64,000 nt of DNA, taken from the NCBI RefSeq assembly GCF_004799685.1, contig NZ_CP031314.1, positions 121,669 to 185,668 on the forward strand, in the 5' to 3' direction. The stretch is from Halobellus limi. Its GTDB lineage: Archaea > Halobacteriota > Halobacteria > Halobacteriales > Haloferacaceae. Below the pieces are notes generated by a model. It did no database searches. It saw only the letters and a program-made list of their open reading frames with translations, and was not told the DNA's origin. The position numbers and the translations under genes were made by a program. The number at the start of each line of letters is the position of its first letter. Within the stretch, counting starts at the first letter, position 1. This document shows, piece by piece, positions 8,390-16,998 of the stretch.

Positions 8390-9271
8390 ATGACCGGCCG
8401 CGACTACGATTTCGAGGAACTACGTCCGCTTGGTGAGGCGTCCCGGACGCCCGATCATCAGCTGGACGAGCGCTCCAACGCCGACCCTCGTCGACAGCGG
8501 CGTGCGTCGGTCGAGACAGGTTACCCTGAGCATCAAACCGACGACAAGGCAGAGTGCCGATCTTGTGGGGCCCCGATACCGGCGTCACAGACGAAATGCC
8601 GGTTCTGTCTCACCAACCACCTCGGCGACTCCGACACCCCCACAACGGAGACCAGCCAAGAAGCAACACTCGAGGGATTCGTGTTCGCGCTCGTCGAGTC
8701 ATCGACGTTCTACGGTGCTGTCGCGAAGGGGGCAGCCGCCGGGAATCTGCTCGTCAACAGCGAGACCGAGGACATCACCGAGCATCGACTCATCTACGAC
8801 CTCACGGAGGAACCTGCATCGCAGCTGGTCGATCAGTGGCCGTCGCTACCGGACGCGACGAAGGTCACCTCAGAAGCCGGGGAGCATCTGCTTGCGGCTA
8901 TCCGAGACCGGATGAGTGGCCAGGGGCGTTCAGCGTTCACAGGGGCGCAGGGGGTCAAGGCGTGCCTCTACGACGAGAGTGGAGATGCCCTCCGGACTGA
9001 ATCATATCTCGATACGATGCTCGAGACAGCTGATGACCCGATGTGGCTGGTCCCGGGAATCGCACTCCAAGAATCAAACGGGGATAGCGATCAGGACGGG
9101 CAGCCATCTAACATCCCGACACGAGTCCGGCTCGAGTGTCACCACTGCGATTCCGAAACAGGGCATCGGTTCACCACCTACGAATCGCTACCTGACGACA
9201 CCTGGTCGGGGCAACCAATCTGGGAGTGTCGAGAGTGTGGGACGTGTCGCTACGGGCCGGAACCGCAGTAG
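8390..9271 (+). CDS. Double zinc-ribbon protein, unknown function
   Basis: This 293-residue acidic protein has a zinc ribbon in the N-terminal third (CRSCGAPIPASQTKCRFC) and a second split one at the C-terminus (CHHCDSETGHRF then CRECGTCRYGPEP). Between them is an alpha/beta region with AAAGNLLVNSETED and a helical part. Paired terminal zinc ribbons suggest a nucleic-acid-binding or adaptor role. I do not recognise the family. The start was set by the TTTAAA box at 8349-8354. It is the last gene before the first TTAACCAACA-type site. Confidence 0.65.
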   Translation: MTGRDYDFEELRPLGEASRTPDHQLDERSNADPRRQRRASVETGYPEHQTDDKAECRSCGAPIPASQTKCRFCLTNHLGDSDTPTTETSQEATLEGFVFALVESSTFYGAVAKGAAAGNLLVNSETEDITEHRLIYDLTEEPASQLVDQWPSLPDATKVTSEAGEHLLAAIRDRMSGQGRSAFTGAQGVKACLYDESGDALRTESYLDTMLETADDPMWLVPGIALQESNGDSDQDGQPSNIPTRVRLECHHCDSETGHRFTTYESLPDDTWSGQPIWECRECGTCRYGPEPQ

Positions 9272-9284
9272 GTTCGCTCGTCGG

Positions 9285-9326
9285 TTAACGAACAGTCTCG
9301 GCTCGATTGGGTAGGGTGTTGGTTAA
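9285..9326. promoter_or_regulatory. TTAACCAACA inverted-repeat site A
   Basis: TTAACGAACA (9285-9294, one mismatch to consensus) and TGTTGGTTAA (9317-9326) face each other with a 22-nt spacer. The site lies about 60 nt before the ATG at 9388 and is followed at once by leader H2. It is one of seven intergenic copies in the window. Confidence 0.7.
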
Positions 9327-9342
9327 CGCTGGAGAGTAGTCT

Positions 9343-9370
9343 ATCTCCCCCCGGGGAGGGGTGCGGGGAT
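9343..9370 (+). promoter_or_regulatory. Hairpin leader element H2
   Basis: A stem ATC-CCC (9343-9349, one bulge) pairs with GGGGAT (9365-9370) around a loop containing GGGGAGGGGTGC, the family core. It ends 17 nt before the ATG at 9388. The usual T-tract is weak here. Confidence 0.5.
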
Positions 9371-9387
9371 TCACCCCGACTGAACCA

Positions 9388-9768
9388 ATGGCTACGCTCC
9401 AAGCTGCGACGACCTCGACCGGTGCAATCGTATCGGATCCACAGGCTGTGCGCGAGCTCTGTGAGAGCTACTGTTTCGGGACCCTCAACTGGGAAGTCAC
9501 TGACGACGGCGAACTCACGATCTGGGGCTACGACGACTTCGAAGTCTACGAGGCCCGGGAGAACGGGCTCCCTGACTACGACGGCGGAATCGTGACCCAC
9601 GAGTTCTTGCGAGAACTCGCAACCCATCTCGAAGCCGGCGAGGAGCTCGACATCCAGACGGCCGGGTTCACCAAGTGTCGCTTCCCGGTGCTGGCGAAGC
9701 GGTACGTTGTTCGCGACGACGCGGTCCTCCACGCGGACCTCAGTTCCCCCGAGCCGATCGGCGAGTAG
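9388..9768 (+). CDS. Small acidic plasmid protein, unknown function
   Basis: This 126-residue acidic protein has an alpha/beta pattern: ELTIWGYDDFEVYEA, then a helix HEFLRELATHLEAG, then strands DIQTAGFTKCRFPVLAKRYVV. No family is recognised. The ATG at 9388 is chosen over a GTG at 9361 because the latter lies inside the leader hairpin. It is preceded by inverted-repeat site A and leader H2, so it belongs to the set of genes sharing both elements. Confidence 0.7.
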   Translation: MATLQAATTSTGAIVSDPQAVRELCESYCFGTLNWEVTDDGELTIWGYDDFEVYEARENGLPDYDGGIVTHEFLRELATHLEAGEELDIQTAGFTKCRFPVLAKRYVVRDDAVLHADLSSPEPIGE

Positions 9769-9906
9769 CAGTAGTTTCCGATACTGTTTCTTTATTTAGA
9801 GTGAGAGCTGAAACAGCTGGTCAGTACAGAGCATAGATGCATCAGAGCGGTCACTACAGGGACGTGAGCAAACGGAGTGAAAACGATCTCCGGCAGTTAT
9901 ATTGGA

Positions 9907-10674
9907 TTAATTAACATTTGCGGCGTCTTTCCACTGGTTCATAATGTCGTTGCTAAGACGGCCAGAGTCGTACTGGAAGCGTTTCCCCGTTTGGACACCT
10001 TCGGCGACCTCTTTTACGTCATCGGCATAATCCGGGTCCCAGCCTTTTTCAGCGACTAACCAGGCTCTGATTGCTTCAGGATCGAAGCTGATGCCGTTGC
10101 TATGGAGGGTTTTGAAGATCTCGATACAGGTAGCACGATCTGACGAATGCGTGATCCCAGTCGAGGTGTTGACCAATGCATCGAGCGTGTCGACAGCTTC
10201 CTTGGCGACCGGATTATCGATTTCTGGTGCATCGCCACTCGCATCTGATTGGAGTGCTGACGCGCCCCAGGTATCGATCCAGAACTGGACGGTGTCCTTC
10301 GACCAAGGCACGACGAGCACATCGGTCACACCATACATTCCGTCAATCTTGTCCAGCAGGTCTTTGTCTGGGTAGATAGCGAGGACAGGACCGCTTTGCC
10401 ACCCCGATGGATCAATCCGTTTCGTCATCAGCTGGATCTCTGCTTCACCGACGCCGACCGGCTTCTTTTTATTCAACGCCTTTGCTGCCTGGTCACCGAT
10501 CACAGTAGATACGACACCGTCCAGCTGCTTTTTCGTGTTTACTGCCAAGACAGCATCTCGTTTCTCTTCATGCTGCTCACCGAGCTGTTGCACCCACGCG
10601 AAGGCCAGTTCGACAGCCTCCTCATTTGGCCCCTCGGAATCGATGAACCAAGATGTCCTGTCGTTTTGACTCAT
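9907..10674 (-). CDS. Unknown 255-residue haloarchaeal protein
   Basis: No family is recognised. The N-terminal half reads as an alpha/beta domain (helix EEAVELAFAWVQQLGEQ; strands RDAVLAVNTKKQ, GPVLAIYPDKD and DVLVVPWSKDT), like a small Rossmann-type or DNA-processing fold. The C-terminal third is helical with AIRAWLVAEKGWDPDYADDV, resembling a winged-helix or helical DNA-binding tail. It is divergently arranged with the membrane-anchored winged-helix gene at 10781. GC content is lower than in the small plasmid genes to the left. Confidence 0.6.
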   Translation of the reverse strand: MSQNDRTSWFIDSEGPNEEAVELAFAWVQQLGEQHEEKRDAVLAVNTKKQLDGVVSTVIGDQAAKALNKKKPVGVGEAEIQLMTKRIDPSGWQSGPVLAIYPDKDLLDKIDGMYGVTDVLVVPWSKDTVQFWIDTWGASALQSDASGDAPEIDNPVAKEAVDTLDALVNTSTGITHSSDRATCIEIFKTLHSNGISFDPEAIRAWLVAEKGWDPDYADDVKEVAEGVQTGKRFQYDSGRLSNDIMNQWKDAANVN

Positions 10675-10780
10675 AATTCGGTACTTCTCAGCAACTCTTG
10701 AAAAATCAGGTGGGTATGTCTGATTGAGGCTGCTCTCCTACGACTTATAATACTGGTCTGTGAATACTTGCAGTGATAGG

Positions 10781-11620
10781 ATGTCGGTTGGGCAGTACGT
10801 GACTGAGCGGTTCATCGGGAAGCTCATCCTTGCCTGGCTTGCTGCCTTGATTCTCGCAGGAATCGGAACCGTCTATACACCTTTTTCGCTCGTGGAGATT
10901 GCTGGTGTGATCGGTATGTTAGGCACTCTGGGTATTCTAGCGATCCAAGTCCACAACACGTCGAACAATAGAGTCGAGCCGGAGGATGCTGGCGAGTACG
11001 TGGACGGGACTGAGCGGTCCGATACCAGTGACGATGTGGTGAATGGGGATGGAGATGGGGCATCGACGGAGTATGACGTAGGTGCGACAGAGGGGTTATC
11101 GGCGACCGAGCGGCGGGTCCAGAATGAATTGATCCGTGAGTCATATCGTAGATTTACAGAGCAGCCGTTTACGTTCTGGCCGAGTCCACAAGGTGAAAGG
11201 CTACGCAGCTATCTCAACGATGAATTCGAGGACGTTGATGAGGACGTGATCGATAAGGTGTGGCGGTTCTCAAAGGATGATGGGTTCTTCAAGCGGCGGC
11301 CAGGGAAGCGGTCACTGACGATTACACCGACGACGCTGTGGCGAGCAAAAGAGTTGGGTGAGGAACTCTTGTTGGATGACGCGGTTCAGGATGAAATCCT
11401 GGACGTGTTACTCCAGTCATACCGATCGGATCCTACCTATCCACAGGTTGATCGTGACGAGTTGATTGAGGCAGTTGGCCGGTCGTCAGACGTCGTAGAT
11501 CATAACCTCTGGTTGCTCCGAGAGAAAGGATACGTCGAGACACAAGCCTACATCAATTCGAGTGACGGCGGGTACAGTGAGGCGGAGATCACCAAGCTCG
11601 GGCGGCAGGTCAGTCAGTAA
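10781..11620 (+). CDS. Membrane-anchored protein with winged-helix domains
   Basis: This 279-residue protein has two N-terminal hydrophobic helices (about 13-33 and 39-58). An acidic linker follows, then a soluble part with two winged-helix-like units: one around ERLRSYLNDEFEDVDEDVIDKVW and one at the C-terminus, SSDVVDHNLWLLREKGYVE. The layout suggests a membrane-tethered DNA- or partner-binding protein. The ATG at 10781 is chosen over a GTG seven codons upstream because the membrane helix needs no more N-terminal sequence. It converges with the next gene with only 6 bp between the stops. Confidence 0.6.
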   Translation: MSVGQYVTERFIGKLILAWLAALILAGIGTVYTPFSLVEIAGVIGMLGTLGILAIQVHNTSNNRVEPEDAGEYVDGTERSDTSDDVVNGDGDGASTEYDVGATEGLSATERRVQNELIRESYRRFTEQPFTFWPSPQGERLRSYLNDEFEDVDEDVIDKVWRFSKDDGFFKRRPGKRSLTITPTTLWRAKELGEELLLDDAVQDEILDVLLQSYRSDPTYPQVDRDELIEAVGRSSDVVDHNLWLLREKGYVETQAYINSSDGGYSEAEITKLGRQVSQ

Positions 11621-11626
11621 CCCACT

Positions 11627-11944
11627 TCAGTTAAATTGACGTTCAAGGAACCGCTGAGCCGCAGTCTGAGACATAACTTCCCACGATGGGAAATCCGTGT
11701 GCTCGTCGACATAGGTATCGAACTCATCCTCCGGGATGGCCTCGAAATCGTCCTCGTCCTCAACATCCCATTGACTTGCCTCAAGCAACGCTTCGAAAGA
11801 GTCGAATTCTGTGTACAGCTGTATGAACTCCTCTGTGAACAATTGCTCGAACGGGATCTCATTCTGCTCGTTCATCCGGAGCCCTGACTGCTCCTCTAAC
11901 GCCTTCTCTATGTTCTTCTTGAACTCGCCGGCGTCAATATCCAT
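11627..11944 (-). CDS. Small acidic helical protein, unknown function
   Basis: A 105-residue acidic protein, mostly helical (EFKKNIEKALEEQSGL, EEFIQLYTEFDSFEALLEAS) with a very acidic centre (DVEDEDDFEAIPEDEFD). The ATG at 11944 is preferred to upstream in-frame starts because the composition changes there. It has no recognised domain. It could be the small partner of the convergent membrane protein, but nothing in the sequence proves this. Confidence 0.55.
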   Translation of the reverse strand: MDIDAGEFKKNIEKALEEQSGLRMNEQNEIPFEQLFTEEFIQLYTEFDSFEALLEASQWDVEDEDDFEAIPEDEFDTYVDEHTDFPSWEVMSQTAAQRFLERQFN

Positions 11945-12061
11945 ACACGCATTTACACTGACTTCGTTCAAATAACTAAGCAATTCTACTTGCCGATTTA
12001 GCCGCCCCGATTTCACTACTCATCCCGAATAAAGAACCCTCGCTGGCAACTCCTGGTAGCG

Positions 12062-12091
12062 TTGTTCGTCCCCCGGGAGGGTTGCGGGGCG
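12062..12091 (+). promoter_or_regulatory. T-tract/hairpin leader element H3
   Basis: TTGTT is followed by CGTCCCC (12067-12073) pairing with GGGGCG (12086-12091) through one G-T pair. The loop contains GGGAGGGTTGC, the family core. A ribosome site GAGGTGAG (12113-12120) lies between the hairpin and the ATG at 12129. Confidence 0.55.
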
Positions 12092-12128
12092 ATCCAGTCG
12101 TGGGTCGCCCTGCGAGGTGAGTGTTCAA

Positions 12129-12791
12129 ATGGGACACCGCGCACTCGTTGCGTACGAACGCACAGACGGACAGTATACGCTTCACTACTCTCATTGGGGT
12201 GCTGCGAACCTGAAGCTCAAACACCGGATTTCGGCTGAGTCGCCGTTCGGTGGCGACGAGACCGACTCCAAGTGGGCGAAACAGCTGCTGGCGGAACTGG
12301 CCGATGGCCTCGAGGCAGATGCCGTCGACGGCTACCTCGCCGGCGAGGACCGACCGTCGACGGTCGTCGAGCCGAAGCCCCGCGCCACCGGGCTCACGCT
12401 CGAGGAGATCATCACCGACCATCTCGACTACCTCCATCACGAGGCGTTCTACGTGGTATCGCCGACCTTCGAGGTGACCGCCTACCGGACGCTGTGGTTC
12501 GGCCTGCAGTATGACTCGGAGACATTCGACCACGGTGAGACGGTCGGGAACGGCGCGCTCGCGACCGTCCGATGGCACGACGGCGAGCCGGTCGGCGACG
12601 GGCACCTGAAGGGACAGTTCCAGGCACTGAAGGACGTCGTCGGCGATATGGTCGACAAGGGTGTGTTCACCCAGTCGACCGCTCGCCAGTACCTCACACA
12701 GAAGCTCGGCGAGTGGGTCGGCGAGCGCCAGGAACTGCGCATCCCTGGTGGTGAATCACCGTCGAAAACTGCGTCAGTCGACCGATTATAA
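12129..12791 (+). CDS. DUF6735-like haloarchaeal plasmid protein
   Basis: This 220-residue protein starts MGHRALVAYERTDGQY and continues LHYSHWGAANLKLKH. I associate this pattern with a widespread haloarchaeal family of unknown function (DUF6735-like). The middle part is beta-rich (YVVSPTFEVTAYRTLWFG). The C-terminal part is helical, possibly a small DNA-binding tail (TARQYLTQKLGEWVGER). The start is fixed by a GAGGTGAG ribosome site 8 nt upstream, behind leader H3. The function is not known. Confidence 0.7.
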   Translation: MGHRALVAYERTDGQYTLHYSHWGAANLKLKHRISAESPFGGDETDSKWAKQLLAELADGLEADAVDGYLAGEDRPSTVVEPKPRATGLTLEEIITDHLDYLHHEAFYVVSPTFEVTAYRTLWFGLQYDSETFDHGETVGNGALATVRWHDGEPVGDGHLKGQFQALKDVVGDMVDKGVFTQSTARQYLTQKLGEWVGERQELRIPGGESPSKTASVDRL

Positions 12792-12828
12792 CGCCAATCC
12801 CTTTCTGAGTCCCCACGAACGTCTGGAT

Positions 12829-13113
12829 ATGTCAGATCGGGCTGATGACGAGGTGCGAGTATGGCTCGTCGAACGTACCTACTCCGATGATGAACAGAAC
12901 CTAATCATCCTCACCTACGCGACACCCGACGGCAAACAGTATTATCGGAAAGAGCGGGCACTCACGTCCTTCACCGATATTCGAGATACGACAGCGGCAG
13001 TCGATGCGGGGCCCGGCAATCTCGGCACGGTTGATGACCCCGATCTCCAGGACCAATACGCGGCCGAAGCGCAGCGAATGCAGGAGGTCCACGACCCGAA
13101 CGACGTGATCTGA
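12829..13113 (+). CDS. Small acidic plasmid protein, unknown function
   Basis: This 94-residue protein opens with a beta-rich half (VRVWLVERTYSDDEQN, LIILTYATPDGKQYY). A helical tail follows (LQDQYAAEAQRMQEVHD). A TATA-like GATTATAAC at about 12784 overlaps the end of the previous gene and suits a near-leaderless transcript starting at the ATG at 12829. No family is recognised. Confidence 0.65.
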   Translation: MSDRADDEVRVWLVERTYSDDEQNLIILTYATPDGKQYYRKERALTSFTDIRDTTAAVDAGPGNLGTVDDPDLQDQYAAEAQRMQEVHDPNDVI

Positions 13114-13174
13114 TGCTCACCAGTAGACGTAGTCCCGTGCCATTGGTTATGTCGGAGGAGGCCGTAGACGGGGT

Positions 13175-13924
13175 ATGCGCGAACTCGTCTTCGCCCTCGA
13201 ATACGAGCCGGGGTGCAATAGGGTGGCGGATGCCCTTGCCGACTACCCCGACGCCCGTGTCCGCTCGCTTTCGTTGCACGCGACTGCCGACCAACTTTGG
13301 CGAGTCGACCATGCCACCGGCACTCCGGACGCACTCGACGCCATCGAGGACGCGTTTCGAAACAGCGACTACTACGCCGACTGTCTCGCCACCGAGGACT
13401 GCGGCGCCACCCAGACCACCCGCGTCCTTGACCGCACGGACGACACGCTCGTCCTCTACTCCGACTGGGAGCGAACCCCCACCTGCGCCTCGGTTCCCCA
13501 CATCGCCCGCGACCATCTCGGGGACGGCGTGCTGTTCGAGACCCGTCATGAGGGCCGCCACTACACGTGGCGACTCATCCACTCGGGCGACGGCGACGTG
13601 GCGGCATTCTTCGACTCCCTCGAGGTTGCCGTCGAAGAATGCGCTCAGATGGAGATGCTCCGCACCGCGGACACGACGACAGCAGCTGGAGGAAGCGACG
13701 AAACACCGAGCGGATTACCCCCGGCGCAGGAAGCCGCCCTCCAAGCCGCCGTCGAACACGGCTACTACGAGTCGCCCCGCGAGGTCGATGTCGGCGAGTT
13801 GGCCGAGCATCTCGACGTGCCTCGGTCAACACTTACCTACCGGCTCCGTCGGGCGGAAGAACATTTGGCGAAGCAACACGTCGCCGGCGAGCGGGTAGCG
13901 GAAGAACGGCTGGCATCGCACTGA
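13175..13924 (+). CDS. Bat-type helix-turn-helix regulator next to a metal ATPase
   Basis: This 249-residue protein has the usual layout of haloarchaeal bacterioopsin-activator-like (Bat/HTH_10) regulators: an N-terminal ligand or sensor domain and a C-terminal helix-turn-helix. The latter reads PPAQEAALQAAVEHGYYESP, then VGELAEHLDVPRSTLTYRLR. Cysteines in the N-terminal part (CLATEDCG, PTCAS) could bind metal. It lies 59 bp upstream of, and in the same direction as, the Zn/Cd-type P-ATPase. A perfect 16-bp palindrome lies in that gap. It is the likely regulator of the ATPase gene; this is inference from position. Confidence 0.8.
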   Translation: MRELVFALEYEPGCNRVADALADYPDARVRSLSLHATADQLWRVDHATGTPDALDAIEDAFRNSDYYADCLATEDCGATQTTRVLDRTDDTLVLYSDWERTPTCASVPHIARDHLGDGVLFETRHEGRHYTWRLIHSGDGDVAAFFDSLEVAVEECAQMEMLRTADTTTAAGGSDETPSGLPPAQEAALQAAVEHGYYESPREVDVGELAEHLDVPRSTLTYRLRRAEEHLAKQHVAGERVAEERLASH

Positions 13925-13931
13925 CACCGCG

Positions 13932-13947
13932 GTTGGAATATTCCAAC
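13932..13947. promoter_or_regulatory. Perfect 16-bp palindrome, probable metal operator
   Basis: GTTGGAATATTCCAAC is fully self-complementary. It lies 37 nt before the ATG of the Zn/Cd-type ATPase and just after the stop of the Bat-type regulator. This is where an operator for the ATPase gene is expected; its AT centre overlaps the likely promoter. Confidence 0.65.
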
Positions 13948-13983
13948 AAAGACATATCGAACTCCCGCTCCTACCGTGAGGTG

Positions 13984-16347
13984 ATGACAGAGAATTCCGA
14001 TGTGGATACAGCGGGACCACCGAACGGCGGCGGGCAGCGGGAGTTGACTGCCCGTCTCACGGTCCCCGAGATGGACTGTCCGTCGTGTGCGCAAAAAGTC
14101 GACAAGAGCCTCCAGCGCGTCGACGGCGTCGTTGAGGCCACGCTCCAGCCGACCACCGGGACAGCTACCATCAAGTACGATCCGGACCGGACTACCAAAG
14201 CCGACGTCGTCGCGGCGATCGAAGCCGCCGGCTATGACGTGATCGGCGGAGCAGACGACGAAACCGACGAGTCTGCCGACGGCGTCGATATCGCGCCACC
14301 TTCGGAGGTCTGGACGAGTTCTCGCGCGAAGAAGACGTGGCTCGGCGCAGCGTTCGTCATCCTTGGTCTAGTCTTCGAGTTCCTTCTCACCGGCCAGAAC
14401 GTCGCGATAGCGAGCATCCTCGACTACCCGCTACACATCGCAGATGTCCTGTTCCTCGGTGCCGTCGCGGCCAGTGGCATCCCGGTCGTCCGCAGCGGGT
14501 ACTACTCCGCGAAGAACCGAAGCCTCGACATCGACCTCCTGATGGGGACAGCGATCATCGCCGCAACCGGCATCGGCTACTTCGTCGAGGCCGCGACGCT
14601 GGCCGTCCTGTTCAGCATCGCCGAACTGCTCGAGGACTATGCGATGGACAGGGCACGGGATTCTCTGCGCGAGCTGATGGAACTCTCGCCCGACGAGGCG
14701 ACCGTCCGTCGCGATGGTGAGGAAGTGACCGTTTCCGTCGAGGAGGTCGACGTTGGCGAGACCGTCGTCGTCCGCCCTGGCGACAAGATTCCGCTCGACG
14801 GGACGGTCATCGAAGGCGAGAGTGCAGTCGACCAGTCGCCGATCACGGGCGAGAGCGTCCCCGTCGACAAGACCACCGGCGACGAGGTGTACGCCGGCGC
14901 GATCAACGAAGAGGGGTACCTCGAGGTAGAGGTCACCTCGACCGCTGGCGATTCGACGCTCTCGCGTATTATCGAAATGGTACAGGGCGCACAGGCGAAG
15001 AAGACCGAGTCTGAGCAGTTCGTCGACAGCTTCTCCGGCTACTACACACCCCTCGTCGTCGTGCTGGCAATCCTGACCGCCGCTATCCCGCCGCTGGTTA
15101 TCGCTGATCCGGTGGCGGTGGACCTAGCCGGTTACGGGTTCACCTTCGCGGGCGACTGGCAGACGTGGTTCATCCGTGGGCTCACGCTGCTGGTGATCGC
15201 CTGCCCGTGTGCGTTCGTCATCTCCACACCCGTCTCGGTGGTGTCGGGCATCACGAGCGCCGCGAAGAACGGCGTCCTGATCAAGGGCGGAAATTACCTG
15301 GAAGCGATGGGCGAGGTCGACGCCGTCGCCGTCGACAAGACCGGGACGCTCACCAAGGGCGAACTCGCCGTCACCGACGTCGTTCCGGTGGGTGACACTA
15401 CGGAGGACGATCTGCTCCGTCGCGCCGCTGGGCTGGAGCAGCGCAGTGAGCATCCCATTGCTACGGCGATTCTCGCCCGTGCTGAGGAGGCGGGCGTGGG
15501 CAACCTGCCCGACCCGACGGGTTTCGAGAGCCTCACTGGGAAGGGCATCCGCGGCGAGATCGGCGGCGAGACGTACTATGCGGGCAAGCCCGCGCTCTTC
15601 GAGGAACTGGGCTTCGACCTCGCTCGGGCACGCCGCGAGACGGACGGCGGCGTTATGACGGAAGAGGCGACCGAGGGCGAGAACGGGGCGTTCGCCGAGG
15701 ATGCCCTCTCCGCGCTGGAGCGGGAGGGCAAGACTGTCGTTATCGTCGGGACGGAGTCGAAACTGCTGGGTGCGATCGCCATCGCCGACGAGGTTCGCCC
15801 GGCCTCGAAGCGGGCCGTCGAACGCCTGCACGAGCTGGGCGTCGAGCGCGTGGTGATGCTCACCGGCGACAACGAGGGCACCGCCCGCGCAATCGCCGAG
15901 CAGGTCGGGGTCGACGAGTATCGCGCAGAACTCCTGCCCGACGAGAAGGTCGACGCTGTCGAGGAGTTACAGGCAGAGTACGGTGATGTCGCGATGGTCG
16001 GTGACGGCATCAACGACGCGCCCGCGCTCGCCACCGCGGAGGTCGGCATCGCGATGGGCGCGGCCGGCACCGACACCGCTCTCGAGACGGCCGATATTGC
16101 GTTGATGGGCGACGACGTCGGGAAACTCCCGTACCTGTACGACCTGTCGCATACGGCCAACGGGGTGATCCGGCAGAACATCTGGGCGAGTCTCGGCGTG
16201 AAGTTCCTGCTCGCGCTGGGCGTGCCACTGGGGCTGGTCAGCGTTGCGTTGGCGGTCGTTGTCGGTGATATGGGGATGAGCCTCGGTGTCACCGGGAACG
16301 CGATGCGGTTGTCGCGAATCGAGCCCGATCGGTTCTCCGACACCTGA
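13984..16347 (+). CDS. zntA: Zn2+/Cd2+/Pb2+-type P1B ATPase (ZntA/CadA-like)
   Basis: This 787-residue P1B-type heavy-metal pump exports divalent soft-metal ions. It has an N-terminal HMA domain with Cys32-x2-Cys35 (MDCPSC) and eight transmembrane helices. The CPC ion site is at 407-409 and the phosphorylation motif DKTGT starts at Asp451. GDGINDAP and a last-helix DMGMSLGVTGNAMRL follow, the latter typical of the Zn/Cd subgroup. The ATG at 13984 is chosen; the longer upstream frame runs through the regulator gene. It is preceded by a perfect palindrome and the Bat-type regulator, forming a compact metal-response unit. Substrate range is inferred from subgroup motifs. Confidence 0.92.
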   Translation: MTENSDVDTAGPPNGGGQRELTARLTVPEMDCPSCAQKVDKSLQRVDGVVEATLQPTTGTATIKYDPDRTTKADVVAAIEAAGYDVIGGADDETDESADGVDIAPPSEVWTSSRAKKTWLGAAFVILGLVFEFLLTGQNVAIASILDYPLHIADVLFLGAVAASGIPVVRSGYYSAKNRSLDIDLLMGTAIIAATGIGYFVEAATLAVLFSIAELLEDYAMDRARDSLRELMELSPDEATVRRDGEEVTVSVEEVDVGETVVVRPGDKIPLDGTVIEGESAVDQSPITGESVPVDKTTGDEVYAGAINEEGYLEVEVTSTAGDSTLSRIIEMVQGAQAKKTESEQFVDSFSGYYTPLVVVLAILTAAIPPLVIADPVAVDLAGYGFTFAGDWQTWFIRGLTLLVIACPCAFVISTPVSVVSGITSAAKNGVLIKGGNYLEAMGEVDAVAVDKTGTLTKGELAVTDVVPVGDTTEDDLLRRAAGLEQRSEHPIATAILARAEEAGVGNLPDPTGFESLTGKGIRGEIGGETYYAGKPALFEELGFDLARARRETDGGVMTEEATEGENGAFAEDALSALEREGKTVVIVGTESKLLGAIAIADEVRPASKRAVERLHELGVERVVMLTGDNEGTARAIAEQVGVDEYRAELLPDEKVDAVEELQAEYGDVAMVGDGINDAPALATAEVGIAMGAAGTDTALETADIALMGDDVGKLPYLYDLSHTANGVIRQNIWASLGVKFLLALGVPLGLVSVALAVVVGDMGMSLGVTGNAMRLSRIEPDRFSDT

Positions 16348-16467
16348 CTCTGCGGCGGGAAGTGCGGGCAGGACGCTCCTCTTTCGCGACTTTCCTGCGC
16401 TCTATCGAGACAATTTGCAGTTTGTCTGGGGCAGTAGAGACTGAGCCCCACCGCAGGCTCTGATTTG

Positions 16468-16890
16468 ATGCCCGAGAATCCAGACGACGATCCACTCCAC
16501 GATTGCGAGTTAAGTCCCGACGCAGTCCTCGGGACGCGCACCTTCCACGATGTCCTGTTCACTGACGATACCGAGACGCCGGTAAACGTGCTCACCGGCG
16601 AGACACCCGCACATTCGCAGGCGACCGTCGAGGAAGCGAAGGCGTTCGCTACGAGTATCGATACGGACACACCACAAATCGCGCTCCCGGCCTCTGTCGA
16701 GACGCAGATCGAAACCCAGAGCCAACCCTACACGGCGGCCGCGTTCTTCCACTTCAAGGCGACCGGGTCGCTCGAACTGCACCGTGCCTACCACGCCGCC
16801 TACGACTCCGACGCGTTCAGCACCGACTTCGAGGCCGACTACGAGTCGGGCGACCTGACGATCACCGTCGAGCAGACTGCCGATTCCTGA
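16468..16890 (+). CDS. Small acidic protein, unknown function
   Basis: This 140-residue acidic protein is predicted beta-rich in its second half (YTAAAFFHFKATGSLELHRAYH) and ends with a strand-forming DLTITVEQT. The ATG at 16468 directly follows a GAGCC/GGCTC mini-hairpin. No domain is recognised. It starts a run of five short co-directional plasmid genes. Confidence 0.65.
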   Translation: MPENPDDDPLHDCELSPDAVLGTRTFHDVLFTDDTETPVNVLTGETPAHSQATVEEAKAFATSIDTDTPQIALPASVETQIETQSQPYTAAAFFHFKATGSLELHRAYHAAYDSDAFSTDFEADYESGDLTITVEQTADS

Positions 16891-16910
16891 ACGCGGTCTC
16901 CCGAAGCGAG

Positions 16911-16942
16911 GTTTTTCGAGCGCCGGCGATGGGTGCCGGCGC
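16911..16942 (+). promoter_or_regulatory. T-tract/hairpin leader element H4
   Basis: GTTTTTCGA is followed by GCGCCGGC (16920-16927), loop GATGGGT and GCCGGCGC (16935-16942): a perfect 8-bp stem with the family loop. It starts 21 nt after the previous stop. The next gene has a GAGGTGA ribosome site at 16987-16993. Confidence 0.7.
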
Positions 16943-16998
16943 ACCGAGCAGACAGCGCCGAGCGGCGCCCGGTGAGTCGGCACTCCGAGGTGAACCAG

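Noticed and set aside
13567..13983. Long N-terminal extension of the Zn/Cd ATPase frame
   Set aside because: It overlaps the Bat-type regulator in another frame and is arginine-rich; the HMA domain begins after the ATG at 13984.
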